Below are positions 17,944-25,747 of a stretch of 64,000 nucleotides of DNA, in pieces. The stretch comes from Nonomuraea jabiensis (GTDB taxonomy: Bacteria; Actinomycetota; Actinomycetes; Streptosporangiales; Streptosporangiaceae). The stretch spans positions 12,428,501-12,492,500 of the forward strand of contig NZ_JACHMB010000001.1 in assembly GCF_014204795.1 (NCBI RefSeq), written 5' to 3'. A program made the position numbers and the translations under genes. The notes below the pieces were generated by a model, which was not told the DNA's origin, searched no databases, and saw only the letters and a list, made by a program, of their open reading frames with translations. Numbering within the stretch: the stretch's first letter is position 1; every line of letters begins with the position of its first letter.

Positions 17944-18751
17944 GAGCGGCCCTCCTCCTGAGGGTGACGGGCTGGCGCGCTTCCAGCGTGCGGGCCAGCT
18001 TGGACAGGGACACGTTGACCGCAAGATAGACCAATGCGACGACCAGATACGTCTGGATGAGCAGACCGTTATAGGCCGCCAGCACCTTGCCGCTGTAGAG
18101 GAGCTCGCCGTAGCTGACGACGAAGCCCAGCGAGGTGTCCTTGAGCAGGCCGACGGACTGGCTGACGATCGACGGCAGCACCCGGCGGGCCGCCTGGGGC
18201 AGCACGACGAGGCGCATGGCCTGGAGCGGCGTCAGGCCGACGGCCAGGCCCGCCTCGGTCTGGCCGCGTTCGACGGAGTTGATGCCGGCGCGGAAGATCT
18301 CGGCGAAGGCGGCCGCGTTCGAGGCCGTCAGGGGCACGGCCAGCTTCCAGAACAACGGCAGGTCCAGGCCGTAGCGCGGCAGCGCGAACAGCACCACGTA
18401 CACCAGCAGCAGCGCCGGCACGACCCTGATGACCTCGACGTAGGCGGCCGCCGGGAGGCGGATCCACCTGCGGTGCGAGAGCCGGCCCAGGGCCAGGACC
18501 AGGCCGAACGCCATGGACAGCGCCGCCGACACGACGGCCGCCAGGAACGTGGACCACAGCCCCGTCAGGAGGTAGCGCCACATCGGCCAGGTCGCGTACG
18601 GCTGCCAGCGGGCGGCGTCGAGCTGCCCGTTCGCCGCGAACTGCCGCACGGCCAGGACGGCGAGCGCGACGGCGGCCAGGACGCCGAGCACGGTCGCGAC
18701 GCGGATGCGCCCGCGCGCCTTGGGGCCGGGCTCGTCGAAGAGGACGCTCAC
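17936..18751 (-). CDS. Amino-acid ABC transporter permease (GluD-like)
   Basis: Inner-membrane permease of the polar amino-acid (HAAT) ABC family, 271 aa. The C-terminal part holds the His/Glu permease motif: EIFRAGINSVERGQTEAGLAVGL, the EAA loop that contacts the ATPase. VEVIRVVPALLLVY is the conserved early helix. It begins with GTG that overlaps the upstream permease stop (GTGA). An N-terminal extension with one more TM segment is seen, as in GluD proteins. No ATPase gene is in this operon. Confidence 0.85.
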   Translation of the reverse strand: MSVLFDEPGPKARGRIRVATVLGVLAAVALAVLAVRQFAANGQLDAARWQPYATWPMWRYLLTGLWSTFLAAVVSAALSMAFGLVLALGRLSHRRWIRLPAAAYVEVIRVVPALLLVYVVLFALPRYGLDLPLFWKLAVPLTASNAAAFAEIFRAGINSVERGQTEAGLAVGLTPLQAMRLVVLPQAARRVLPSIVSQSVGLLKDTSLGFVVSYGELLYSGKVLAAYNGLLIQTYLVVALVYLAVNVSLSKLARTLEARQPVTLRRRAARA

Positions 18752-19392
18752 CGCAGGATCACCAGCTTGCGTTCGAGGCGGCCGGTGACGAAGCCCGCCG
18801 CGGCGGCGATCAGCGCGTACGCCAGGCCCGCGCCGACGAAGATCGGGATGGGCTGCGCCTCGACGAGGTTCACCCGGTTGGCGGCGGCCGTCAGGTCCAC
18901 GACGCCGACGGCGGCGGCCAGGGCGGTGTTCATCGTGGTGGCGATGAAGATGTTGCCGAGCGGCTGGACGACCGTGCGCAGCGCCTGCGGCAGGACCACG
19001 TGCCTGAGCGACTGGCCGAACGTCAGCCCGATGGCCCGCGCCGCCTCGCCCTGCCCCCTGCTCACCGAGTTCACGCCGGAGCGCAGGGCCTCGCCGACGT
19101 ACGCGGCCTCGTACACGGCGATGACCACGATGGCGGTGACCAGCGGCTCGGCCTTGACGCCGATCTCCGGCAGGCCGAAGAAGGCCAGGACGAGCAGGAC
19201 GAGGAGCGGCAGGTTCTGGAAGGACTCCACGTACGCGGTGCCGATGGCGCGCAGCACCCGCACGGGGCTGACGCGCAGGGCGCACACGAGCGCCCCCAGC
19301 ACCGCCGCGCCCGCGAAGGACGCGGCGGTGAGCTGGAACGTCACGATCAGCCCCTGCCACAGCTCGGGCAGGTGATCGAGGAGAACGGACAT
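18748..19392 (-). CDS. Amino-acid ABC transporter permease (GluC-like)
   Basis: 214-aa permease, the shorter partner of the heterodimeric channel. EAA loop ALRSGVNSVSRGQGEAARAIGL and VESFQNLPLLVLLVL are the family marks. The ATG start overlaps the TGA of the binding-protein gene by one base, and its own TGA overlaps the next gene's GTG, so translation of the three transport genes is coupled. Confidence 0.85.
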   Translation of the reverse strand: MSVLLDHLPELWQGLIVTFQLTAASFAGAAVLGALVCALRVSPVRVLRAIGTAYVESFQNLPLLVLLVLAFFGLPEIGVKAEPLVTAIVVIAVYEAAYVGEALRSGVNSVSRGQGEAARAIGLTFGQSLRHVVLPQALRTVVQPLGNIFIATTMNTALAAAVGVVDLTAAANRVNLVEAQPIPIFVGAGLAYALIAAAAGFVTGRLERKLVILR

Positions 19393-20300
19393 CAGGACCC
19401 CGGCACGGAGCCGATCTGCGGCGGCTGGGGAGCGTCGCCGGTCACCACGGTGCCGATGGACTTCTTCCAGATCTCCTGCCAGACCCCGGTGTCCTGGGTC
19501 TTCTTCAGCCAGTCGTTGACGAACTTCTTGAACTGGTCGTCGCCGTGCTTGAGCCCGATCCCGTACGGGTCCACGGTGAACGGCTTGGTCACGATCTCGA
19601 TCGACGGGTCCTTCTTGGCGTCCGCGATGAGGATCGTCTCATCCTGCACGTAGGCCACGCCCCGGTCCTGCTTGAGCGCCTGGACGCACTCCGGGTCGCT
19701 GCCGAAGGTGATGATCTCCGCCTGCGGCGCCAGCTTCTTGATCGCGGGGATCGCCGGGGTGTTCGCGCCCGCCAGGACCTTCTTGCCATTCAGGTCCTCC
19801 GGCTTGGCGATGCCCGCCGTGCCCTTCTTCACCGCGATCGTCAGCCCCGAGGTGTAGTACGGGCCCGCGAACGCCACCTGCTTGGCCCGCTCCTCGGTGA
19901 TCGTGTACGTCTGGAAGACGACGTCCACGGTCCCGTTGGCCAGCAGCGCCTCCCGGGTCTCCGACGCCGAGTTGACGATCTTCACCTTGGGCTCGCCCAG
20001 GATGTACTTGGCCAGCGCCTTGCCCATGTCCGCGTCGAACCCCTCGACCTCGCCGGTGGCGGGGTTCTGCTGGGAGAGCAGGGGCGCGTCCAGCGAGCCG
20101 CCCACGAGGAGCTCGCCGCGCTGCTTGATCTTCTCCATGGTCGAGCCGGGCAGGATGTCGGCCGCCGCCGCGACGGGCGCCTTGGCCAGGACGTCGCTGC
20201 CCTTCTCGGACGGCGCTCCGGGCACGGCGGGACTACTCGACTCACCACAGGCCGCCAGCCCTAAGAGCGCGACGGCGACGACGGCGACAAACCTCTTCAT
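19392..20300 (-). CDS. Glutamate/polar amino-acid binding lipoprotein (GluB-like)
   Basis: Solute-binding protein of 302 aa. Lipobox LLGLAACG (about residues 13-20) anchors it to the outer face of the membrane. Two-lobed SBP family 3 marks: GELLVGGSLDAPLL, EGFDADMGKALAKYILG, the ETREALLANGTVDVVFQTYTITEER ligand region (two short pieces of one stretch) and GPYYTSG. The Asp-Val contact pattern fits acidic amino acids. It is the first gene of the operon with two permeases and asparaginase. The divergent ROK gene may regulate it; a palindrome lies just upstream of the start. Confidence 0.85.
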   Translation of the reverse strand: MKRFVAVVAVALLGLAACGESSSPAVPGAPSEKGSDVLAKAPVAAAADILPGSTMEKIKQRGELLVGGSLDAPLLSQQNPATGEVEGFDADMGKALAKYILGEPKVKIVNSASETREALLANGTVDVVFQTYTITEERAKQVAFAGPYYTSGLTIAVKKGTAGIAKPEDLNGKKVLAGANTPAIPAIKKLAPQAEIITFGSDPECVQALKQDRGVAYVQDETILIADAKKDPSIEIVTKPFTVDPYGIGLKHGDDQFKKFVNDWLKKTQDTGVWQEIWKKSIGTVVTGDAPQPPQIGSVPGS

Positions 20301-20313
20301 GAACGGTCACTTC

Positions 20314-20327
20314 CTTCGATTTCGAAG
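20314..20327. promoter_or_regulatory. Palindrome CTTCGA-TT-TCGAAG
   Basis: Perfect 6-bp inverted repeat with a 2-nt spacer, 14 bp before the start of the binding-protein gene and in the gap shared with the divergent ROK regulator. Its place near the ribosome-binding site fits an operator, possibly for the ROK protein. This is inference. Confidence 0.35.
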
Positions 20328-20406
20328 ATAGGCCGGACCGTAGTGGGAGATTTCGTAGCAAGTCAATACGTTGTCGGCTTAAGTCTGGACATGGTAGGTA
20401 TCTCAC

Positions 20407-21543
20407 ATGAAGCAGCGGCTGCCCGTGCAGGGGGCACAGGGCGACCTGCTGAGACTCGTCGCCACCGGCAAGGCCGAGTCGCGCGCCGAGCTCGCGCGCT
20501 TATCCGGCCTGGCGGCGTCCAGCGTGTCGCTGCGCGTGGAGGAGCTCATCGACGCGGGCCTGCTGGCCGAGGAGGGCTCGGGCACCTCGCGCGGCGGCCG
20601 CCGCCCTCGCCGGCTGCGGCTCTCCCCCGGCGCCGGCGTCCTGGCCGTCGCCGACCTGGGCGCCCACCACGTACGCCTCGGCCTGCTGGACCTCAGCGGC
20701 ACGCCGCTCGTGATCGAGGAACGCGGCTGCGAGATCGCCGACGGCCCCCAGGTCACCCTGGACCGCATCGCGGACGCGTTCGACGAGCTGCTGGCCGCCC
20801 ACGTGCCCCCGTCGGTCCCCCTGCGCGGGGTGGGCACCGGCATCCCGGGCCCGGTGGACCCGTCGAGCCTGCGCGTGGTGACGCCCTCCCGCATGCCGGG
20901 CTGGAACGAGTTCCCGGTCGCCGACCACCTGGCCGCCCGCTACGACCTGCCGATCCTCGTCGAGAACGACGCCAACCTGATGGCCGCGGGCGAGGCGCGC
21001 TGGTGGCCCGGCAGCCAGAACCTCATGGTCGTCAAGGCCGGCACGGGCATAGGCTGCGGCGTCATCGTCAACGGCCACCTGCACCGGGGCAGGGGCGCGG
21101 CCGGCGACATCAGCCACGTGCGGGTGCGTACGGACTCCTCGGTCGTGTGCGCCTGCGGGCATCCGGACTGCCTGGAGGCGTACGCGAGCGGCGCCGCCCT
21201 CATGGCGGCCCTGCGCGAGTCCGGCATCGAGGTGACCCGCACCGCGGACATCGTCACCCTGGTCAACGACGCCATCCCGGAGGCCACGAGCCTGGCCCGC
21301 ACCGCGGGCCGGCGCATCGGCGAGGTCCTGACGGTGCTGGTGAACTTCTTCAACCCGGACGTGGTGGCGGTGGGCGGCAGCCTGTCGGCGGCGGAACCGC
21401 TGATCACCTCGATCAGGGCGGCGGTGTGGGAACGCTGCCTGCCACTGGCGACGCGCGACCTGGAGATAGCCCCGGCGCGGGGCGGCCGGGACGCGGCCCT
21501 GCTGGGCGCCGGCACCCTCCTGCTGGAGGCCGCCCTGGCCTGA
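20407..21543 (+). CDS. ROK-family transcriptional regulator
   Basis: 378 aa: an N-terminal winged helix (about residues 8-65; ESRAELARLSGLAASSVSLRVEEL is the helix-turn-helix, in two pieces) and a C-terminal ROK/sugar-kinase-like domain. The latter has GTGIPGPVDP, ENDANLMAAGE, VVKAGTGIGCGVIVNG and the zinc motif CACGHPDCLEAY. Family members are repressors that respond to sugars or sugar phosphates. Kinase activity is uncertain. It is divergent from the glutamate-type ABC operon (106-bp gap), whose control is the simplest guess, although a sugar-sensing fold beside amino-acid uptake is unusual. Confidence 0.85.
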   Translation: MKQRLPVQGAQGDLLRLVATGKAESRAELARLSGLAASSVSLRVEELIDAGLLAEEGSGTSRGGRRPRRLRLSPGAGVLAVADLGAHHVRLGLLDLSGTPLVIEERGCEIADGPQVTLDRIADAFDELLAAHVPPSVPLRGVGTGIPGPVDPSSLRVVTPSRMPGWNEFPVADHLAARYDLPILVENDANLMAAGEARWWPGSQNLMVVKAGTGIGCGVIVNGHLHRGRGAAGDISHVRVRTDSSVVCACGHPDCLEAYASGAALMAALRESGIEVTRTADIVTLVNDAIPEATSLARTAGRRIGEVLTVLVNFFNPDVVAVGGSLSAAEPLITSIRAAVWERCLPLATRDLEIAPARGGRDAALLGAGTLLLEAALA

Positions 21544-21636
21544 GAGAAGCCACCGGGCAGGCCGCCAAGCAGGCGCGGGGCCTATCGCGACCTCGCCATT
21601 CCGTCCGGCAGCCTCTCCAGGCTGACCCGAGGGCGA

Positions 21637-22365
21637 TCACGCTGGGGCTGCTGGTGGATGGAAGACGTCAGGGAAGGGCTGTCCTGCTGACAGCCGTCCG
21701 ACGAGAGTCCGTACGCCCTCCTTCCCGCCGTTCGCTCCCGCCCAACGGCTCACCTGGCAGGCGGCCTTGGCGTACATCTGGGGATCCGCCGACGCCGCCC
21801 GCAGCCACTCCGCCAGCGTGACCGGGAGGGGCTGCCGGGAGTCGAGCAGGCACCGGTCGCCGGTCGGCGCGAGGTAGCGGGGGTCGTCGCTGACCAGGAC
21901 CGCGAGACCCTCGTCGAACCACTGCGGAACGTCGGCGCCGTTGAGGCGGGCGTGCAGCTCCACGTGGGTCATCTCGTGCGAGGCGATCACGGGATCGACG
22001 CCGCGCGGGGACAGCATCACCGCCCGGTTGAGCACGGCGATACCGCGTTCGCGGCCGCCGCCGATCCTGCGGTAGCAGTCGTCGGACAGGCACACGAGAA
22101 GGTCCGGGGAGCTCTTCCGCCCGCCGAAGAAGTCCCGTACCCGCTTGTTCGCCTGCTGGACGACCTCGCTCACCTGCCGGCGCCGGTCCTGCGGCAGGCC
22201 GGGTTCGGCGTACACGCCGGGCTCCAGCCGCTCCAGGCCGTAGCAGCCGGGGCAGGTGGTGGCCGCGACGGACGGGAAGGCGATCGCCGTCACCACCACG
22301 GCGGCGGTGAGCAGCACCGCGACGGCGGCGCCCGCGATCCACCAGCGTCTCCTTCGTCGGCTCAC
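21637..22365 (-). CDS. Membrane-anchored HEXXH metallopeptidase (peptidase MA-like)
   Basis: 242 aa. An Arg-rich start and one TM helix (about residues 8-30) put the rest outside the membrane. The domain has HEMTHVELH (zinc-binding HEXXH) and, about 20 residues later, WFDEGLAVLVSD, whose Glu is the third ligand of gluzincins; this order is the peptidase MA pattern. Four or more cysteines (CPGCYG, CLSDDC, CLLDS) suggest disulfides. The GTG start overlaps the stop of the upstream S33 hydrolase gene, so the two exported hydrolases are cotranslated. The substrate is unknown. Confidence 0.65.
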   Translation of the reverse strand: MSRRRRRWWIAGAAVAVLLTAAVVVTAIAFPSVAATTCPGCYGLERLEPGVYAEPGLPQDRRRQVSEVVQQANKRVRDFFGGRKSSPDLLVCLSDDCYRRIGGGRERGIAVLNRAVMLSPRGVDPVIASHEMTHVELHARLNGADVPQWFDEGLAVLVSDDPRYLAPTGDRCLLDSRQPLPVTLAEWLRAASADPQMYAKAACQVSRWAGANGGKEGVRTLVGRLSAGQPFPDVFHPPAAPA

Positions 22366-23729
22366 GGGCACGTGGTCCCCCGGGGCGGCAGGCGGCGTTC
22401 GATGACGTACGTGCTGACGTGGTCGATGACGCACGGGTTGGCCATCGCGCCGAAGAGGTTGTGGCCGGGGCCGTCGTGTTCGATCGTGCGGCTGCCGGGG
22501 ATCTGCTCGACCGCCCGGCGGGTGGACGCGTAGTCCTGCCAGGTGCCCGCCCCCAGGAGCGGCGGCAGCGTACGGGGCATCGGCGTGGGCGGGTTGCTCA
22601 CCCGGGCCGGCCAGCCGGCGCAGGTGAGCGGCAGGTGCCAGGCGAGGGGGAAGGCGGCGCCGGTGCCGGGCGCGATGGCGCGCAGCCGCCTGACCGTGCG
22701 CGCGACGTCCCGCTGGGTGGCCGGGCGCGGGAAGTCCAGGCATTCCTTGACCCCGCCGCCGGGCAGGCCCGGGTAGGGCTGGCGGCTCGACAGCGCGAAC
22801 CCTGACGCGTCGCCGGCCTCGGCCGCCGCGATGGCCGCCACGACGTCGCCCCACCGGCTGGGGCCGGGCCGGAGCTTGAGGAGCGCGAGCGACCGCAACT
22901 GCGTGCCGTCGTAGCGGGCGCCGGCTTGCGGGGCGGGGATCGGCTCGCGGTCCGCCCTGGCGATCAGTGCCCGCCAGCGCTTCTCCGTCCCGCCGGGCGC
23001 CCAGGCGAAGAACCGGTCCATGAAGCGCTCGTTGTCGCGGGCGATGGAGTCGAGTTCCCGGTCCCAGTCGCGCAGGCTGTGGTTGCCGGAGCCGTCGATG
23101 TACATCGTGCGTACGCGCCGCGGGAACAGCCGGGCGTAGGACTGCGCGATCGTCCCGCCGTACGACAGGCCGAGGAAGTTCATCCTGTCCTCGCCGAGCG
23201 CTTCGCGGATGGCGTCGGCGTCGCGGGCGTCGGAGGCCGCGTCCATGTGGTCGAAGAGCTCGGGGTCGGTGGCGCGGCACTTGTCGCCCCTGGCCTTGTT
23301 CGCGGCGGCGAGCCGGTCGAACCCGGCCTGGTCGGCGGGGAACGCCGGGGTGCGCACGAAGCCCCAGTCGCACTGGAGCACCGCGCCGCTGAGCCCGGGA
23401 TAGCCGCGCGGGTCCCAGGTCACGACGTCCATCGACGTACGGATCTTGTCGAAGATCCGGGTACGCGAGCCCAGCGACGCGATCTGGTAGCCCTGGGGGC
23501 CGCCGAAGTTGACCAGCACGGACCCCTTCTTGGCGCCGGTGGCGGGCAGGCGGGCCACCTTCAGGGTGATCTCGCGGTCGCTCCCGGGCGACAGGGCGAC
23601 GCGCAGGTCCGCGCACTGGAGCTCGGGCGCGTTCGCGACCGGGCAGGAGCCCCACGGCAGGGACGGCTGCGGCGTCGCGGCGCTGACCAGCGTCGTGAGG
23701 ACGGCCAGGGCCATCAGTGTCTTGAGCAT
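22362..23729 (-). CDS. Secreted S33 alpha/beta hydrolase (tripeptidyl aminopeptidase-like)
   Basis: About 455 aa with a signal peptide (MLKTLMALAVLTTLVSAA). Family S33 marks: VNFGGPQGYQ oxyanion region, MDVVTWDPRG, nucleophile GLSYGGTIAQ, and His in GPGHNLFG near the end; the C-terminal TAP-like domain with conserved CL and TCAGWP follows the core. Actinomycetes carry many such extracellular aminopeptidases that release short peptides. The ATG at 23729 gives a clean signal peptide; longer in-frame starts exist but would bury it. It forms an operon with the HEXXH peptidase. Confidence 0.8.
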   Translation of the reverse strand: MLKTLMALAVLTTLVSAATPQPSLPWGSCPVANAPELQCADLRVALSPGSDREITLKVARLPATGAKKGSVLVNFGGPQGYQIASLGSRTRIFDKIRTSMDVVTWDPRGYPGLSGAVLQCDWGFVRTPAFPADQAGFDRLAAANKARGDKCRATDPELFDHMDAASDARDADAIREALGEDRMNFLGLSYGGTIAQSYARLFPRRVRTMYIDGSGNHSLRDWDRELDSIARDNERFMDRFFAWAPGGTEKRWRALIARADREPIPAPQAGARYDGTQLRSLALLKLRPGPSRWGDVVAAIAAAEAGDASGFALSSRQPYPGLPGGGVKECLDFPRPATQRDVARTVRRLRAIAPGTGAAFPLAWHLPLTCAGWPARVSNPPTPMPRTLPPLLGAGTWQDYASTRRAVEQIPGSRTIEHDGPGHNLFGAMANPCVIDHVSTYVIERRLPPRGTTCP

Positions 23730-23878
23730 GCGCAGAACGTTAGGAGTCGCGGATGGCCGGGGTCTGCCCGCGAAAGTCATCGATGGCTGTTCACCATAGT
23801 TGACTACGCGATGCCGCTGCGGTTCGGAGGTCGGAAATCGACGTGCGCCGGCGGAGGATCGGATGCGATCCTCCAAGG

Positions 23879-24358
23879 GTGGATGAGCCCGCAGCGTTCC
23901 GGATATCTCGCGTCACCGGCTCCCCCGAGCTGGCGGAGGTCACCGCAAGACTCCTTGAGCAGTTGCCGTCCTGGTTCGGGATCCCGGAGGCCAACGCGGC
24001 ATACGTGGAGTCGGCGACCCGCCTTCCCGGCCTGCTGGCTCACGCCGGCGCGGAGGCCGTCGGCGTCCTGCTGTACCGGCGGCATTTCGCGGAGTCGGCC
24101 GAAATCCACTTGATGGCGGTCAACCCGGGCTGGCATCGGCGGGGTGCCGGCAGGGCGCTGGTTGACGCCGTCACCTCGGACGTCCGGGCGGACGGCTGCC
24201 GGATGCTGCAGGTCAAGACCCTGGGAGCGAGACACCCGGATGAAGGCTACGCCAGGACCAGGGCGTTCTACCGGGCTGTCGGCTTCCTGCCGCTGGAGGA
24301 GACGGACGACCTGTGGCCGGGCAACCCGTGCCTCATCATGGTGAAGTGGTGTCGCTGA
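23879..24358 (+). CDS. GNAT-family N-acetyltransferase
   Basis: About 159-aa acetyl-CoA-dependent acyltransferase. Motif A is seen as IHLMAVNPGWHRRGAGRALVDAV (acetyl-CoA pyrophosphate loop, R-R-G-A-G-R-A), and the C-terminal ARTRAFYRAVGFLPLEE is motif B. The acceptor substrate cannot be told. The start is taken as GTG at 23879 with AAGG just upstream; the frame is open back to an ATG at 23843. Its end overlaps the start of a phosphotransferase fragment. Confidence 0.75.
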   Translation: MDEPAAFRISRVTGSPELAEVTARLLEQLPSWFGIPEANAAYVESATRLPGLLAHAGAEAVGVLLYRRHFAESAEIHLMAVNPGWHRRGAGRALVDAVTSDVRADGCRMLQVKTLGARHPDEGYARTRAFYRAVGFLPLEETDDLWPGNPCLIMVKWCR

Positions 24359-24651
24359 CTGCGGGCAGCTCCAGCTCGGCTGGGCGCATCGGTGCGGAGG
24401 CGATCGAGTCCCTGCTGTCCCAGCGCGTGACGGGGTACGAGCCGCTGTCCGGGTTCGCGGCCAACACGGTCGCCGCGGTGACTCTCGGGTCCGGCGCGCG
24501 GGCTGTCTTCAAGGCCGCCGCGATTGACCATACTTCATTGAACAGAGTATGGTTCCCAGGCATGCCAGAAAGATCCGCATTGGCGCTGATCGTGATGGTC
24601 GCGTCCACCGCCTCCGGCCGGACCCGCGCGACCTGCCGGACCGGACGGTAG
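24349..24651 (+). pseudogene. N-terminal fragment of a phosphotransferase (APH/kinase-like)
   Basis: A 100-codon frame that starts GTG, overlapping the GNAT stop. VTGYEPLSGFAANTV and ARAVFKAA look like the N-lobe of aminoglycoside phosphotransferase/choline kinase-like proteins (glycine loop, then the ATP-binding Lys). About 65 residues in, the match stops near 24540, inside an inverted repeat, and the frame runs on as low-quality sequence to 24651. The C-lobe with the catalytic HxD is absent. It is a truncated remnant, or possibly not a gene. Confidence 0.4.
24527..24553. repeat. Inverted repeat ACCATACT-N11-AGTATGGT
   Basis: Perfect 8-bp arms with an 11-nt AT-rich spacer, exactly where the phosphotransferase-like fragment loses its homology. 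It could be an operator for the lipoprotein gene 230 bp downstream or the footprint of a lost mobile element. Confidence 0.5.
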
Positions 24652-24781
24652 CCGGCTCGTACGCGAGCCGCGGAAGAAGCGGATCACGCGCGCCGGCGGG
24701 AGCGCCGGACACCACCACGGGCCGTACAGGTGCCTCGGCGGTCGCGTGCGCGCGTGACGTCGACATACGGGGAGACCGACC

Positions 24782-25717
24782 ATGAACACCATCGGAAAGA
24801 CCGCCTTGGCCCTGGCCGCCATGGCCGTGCTCAGCGGCTGCGGGGGCACCGCCGAGCCGGCCGGGAAGGGCACTTCACCTGCCTCGAAGCCGGCCTCGAA
24901 TCCGGCCTCGAATCCGGCCGTGACGGTACAGGAGAAGAGGCGCCAGTTCGAATCCGTCAAGGCGGACTGCATGAAGCAGAAGGGCTTCAGGTACATCGCC
25001 TTCGTGCCACCGGAGAACCCCCTCACCGACGACGAGCGCAAGCGCAGAGCCGGCGACTATGAGGCGTTGAAGGCCCAGCGGGCGAAGTACGGCTTCGGGG
25101 TCTTCTCGTCATACGTCCACCCGAAGGGCCCGGACGCCCCCGGCAACATGCCCGACCTCTCAGAGGCCGACCCCAACGGGAAGGTCTGGACGAAGCTCTC
25201 CTCGGCTCAGAGCAAGAGCTACTGGAAGGCCGTGAGCGCGTGCGTCGTCGTCGCGGCCAAGCAGGTCCTCGGCAAGAAGGTGCAGTCCGACACGGACCTG
25301 TTCGAGCAGCTCGCCGCCGCCGGGGAGAGGGCGTCCGAGCGCGAGATCGACAGCGACGCCGAACTGGTCGAGCTGGCATCGAGCATGGCCACGTGCCTGA
25401 CGGGCAAGGGATACAAGGTCTCCGGCACCAGGCCGACGGACCTGGCGCAGCGCGGCTGGCGCGAGTTCCTCGATCGCGAGGACGAGATCGGCCGCAGGCA
25501 GCGCGAGGACGTTCCCGACGTGCCGTCGCCCACCAAGGAGGGCGAGGTCAAGCGGACCTTCGGCGCCACGCTCACGCCCACCGAGGCCAAGCCGTACCTG
25601 GACAAGGAGATCAAGGCCGCTCTGGACGATCTGGAGTGCGGCAAGGACTTCTACCGGGTCTACACCCCCAAGGCGGAGGCCATCGATCAGAAGGTCGCCG
25701 AGGAATGGGGCCACTGA
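24782..25717 (+). CDS. Hypothetical lipoprotein
   Basis: 311 aa with a signal peptide and lipobox AVLSGCG (about residues 15-21). A short Pro/Ala/Ser-rich linker with a 12-bp tandem repeat (PASNPASNPA) follows. The mature part is mostly helical and charged, with scattered cysteines in similar surroundings (DCMKQKGF, CLTGKGYKV, LECGKDF), a pattern I have seen in several actinobacterial lipoproteins of unknown role. GGGGAG lies upstream of the ATG. I do not recognise a domain. Confidence 0.7.
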   Translation: MNTIGKTALALAAMAVLSGCGGTAEPAGKGTSPASKPASNPASNPAVTVQEKRRQFESVKADCMKQKGFRYIAFVPPENPLTDDERKRRAGDYEALKAQRAKYGFGVFSSYVHPKGPDAPGNMPDLSEADPNGKVWTKLSSAQSKSYWKAVSACVVVAAKQVLGKKVQSDTDLFEQLAAAGERASEREIDSDAELVELASSMATCLTGKGYKVSGTRPTDLAQRGWREFLDREDEIGRRQREDVPDVPSPTKEGEVKRTFGATLTPTEAKPYLDKEIKAALDDLECGKDFYRVYTPKAEAIDQKVAEEWGH

Positions 25718-25747
25718 CGCGGTCCATGCACGTGCCCCGGAGGTCGC

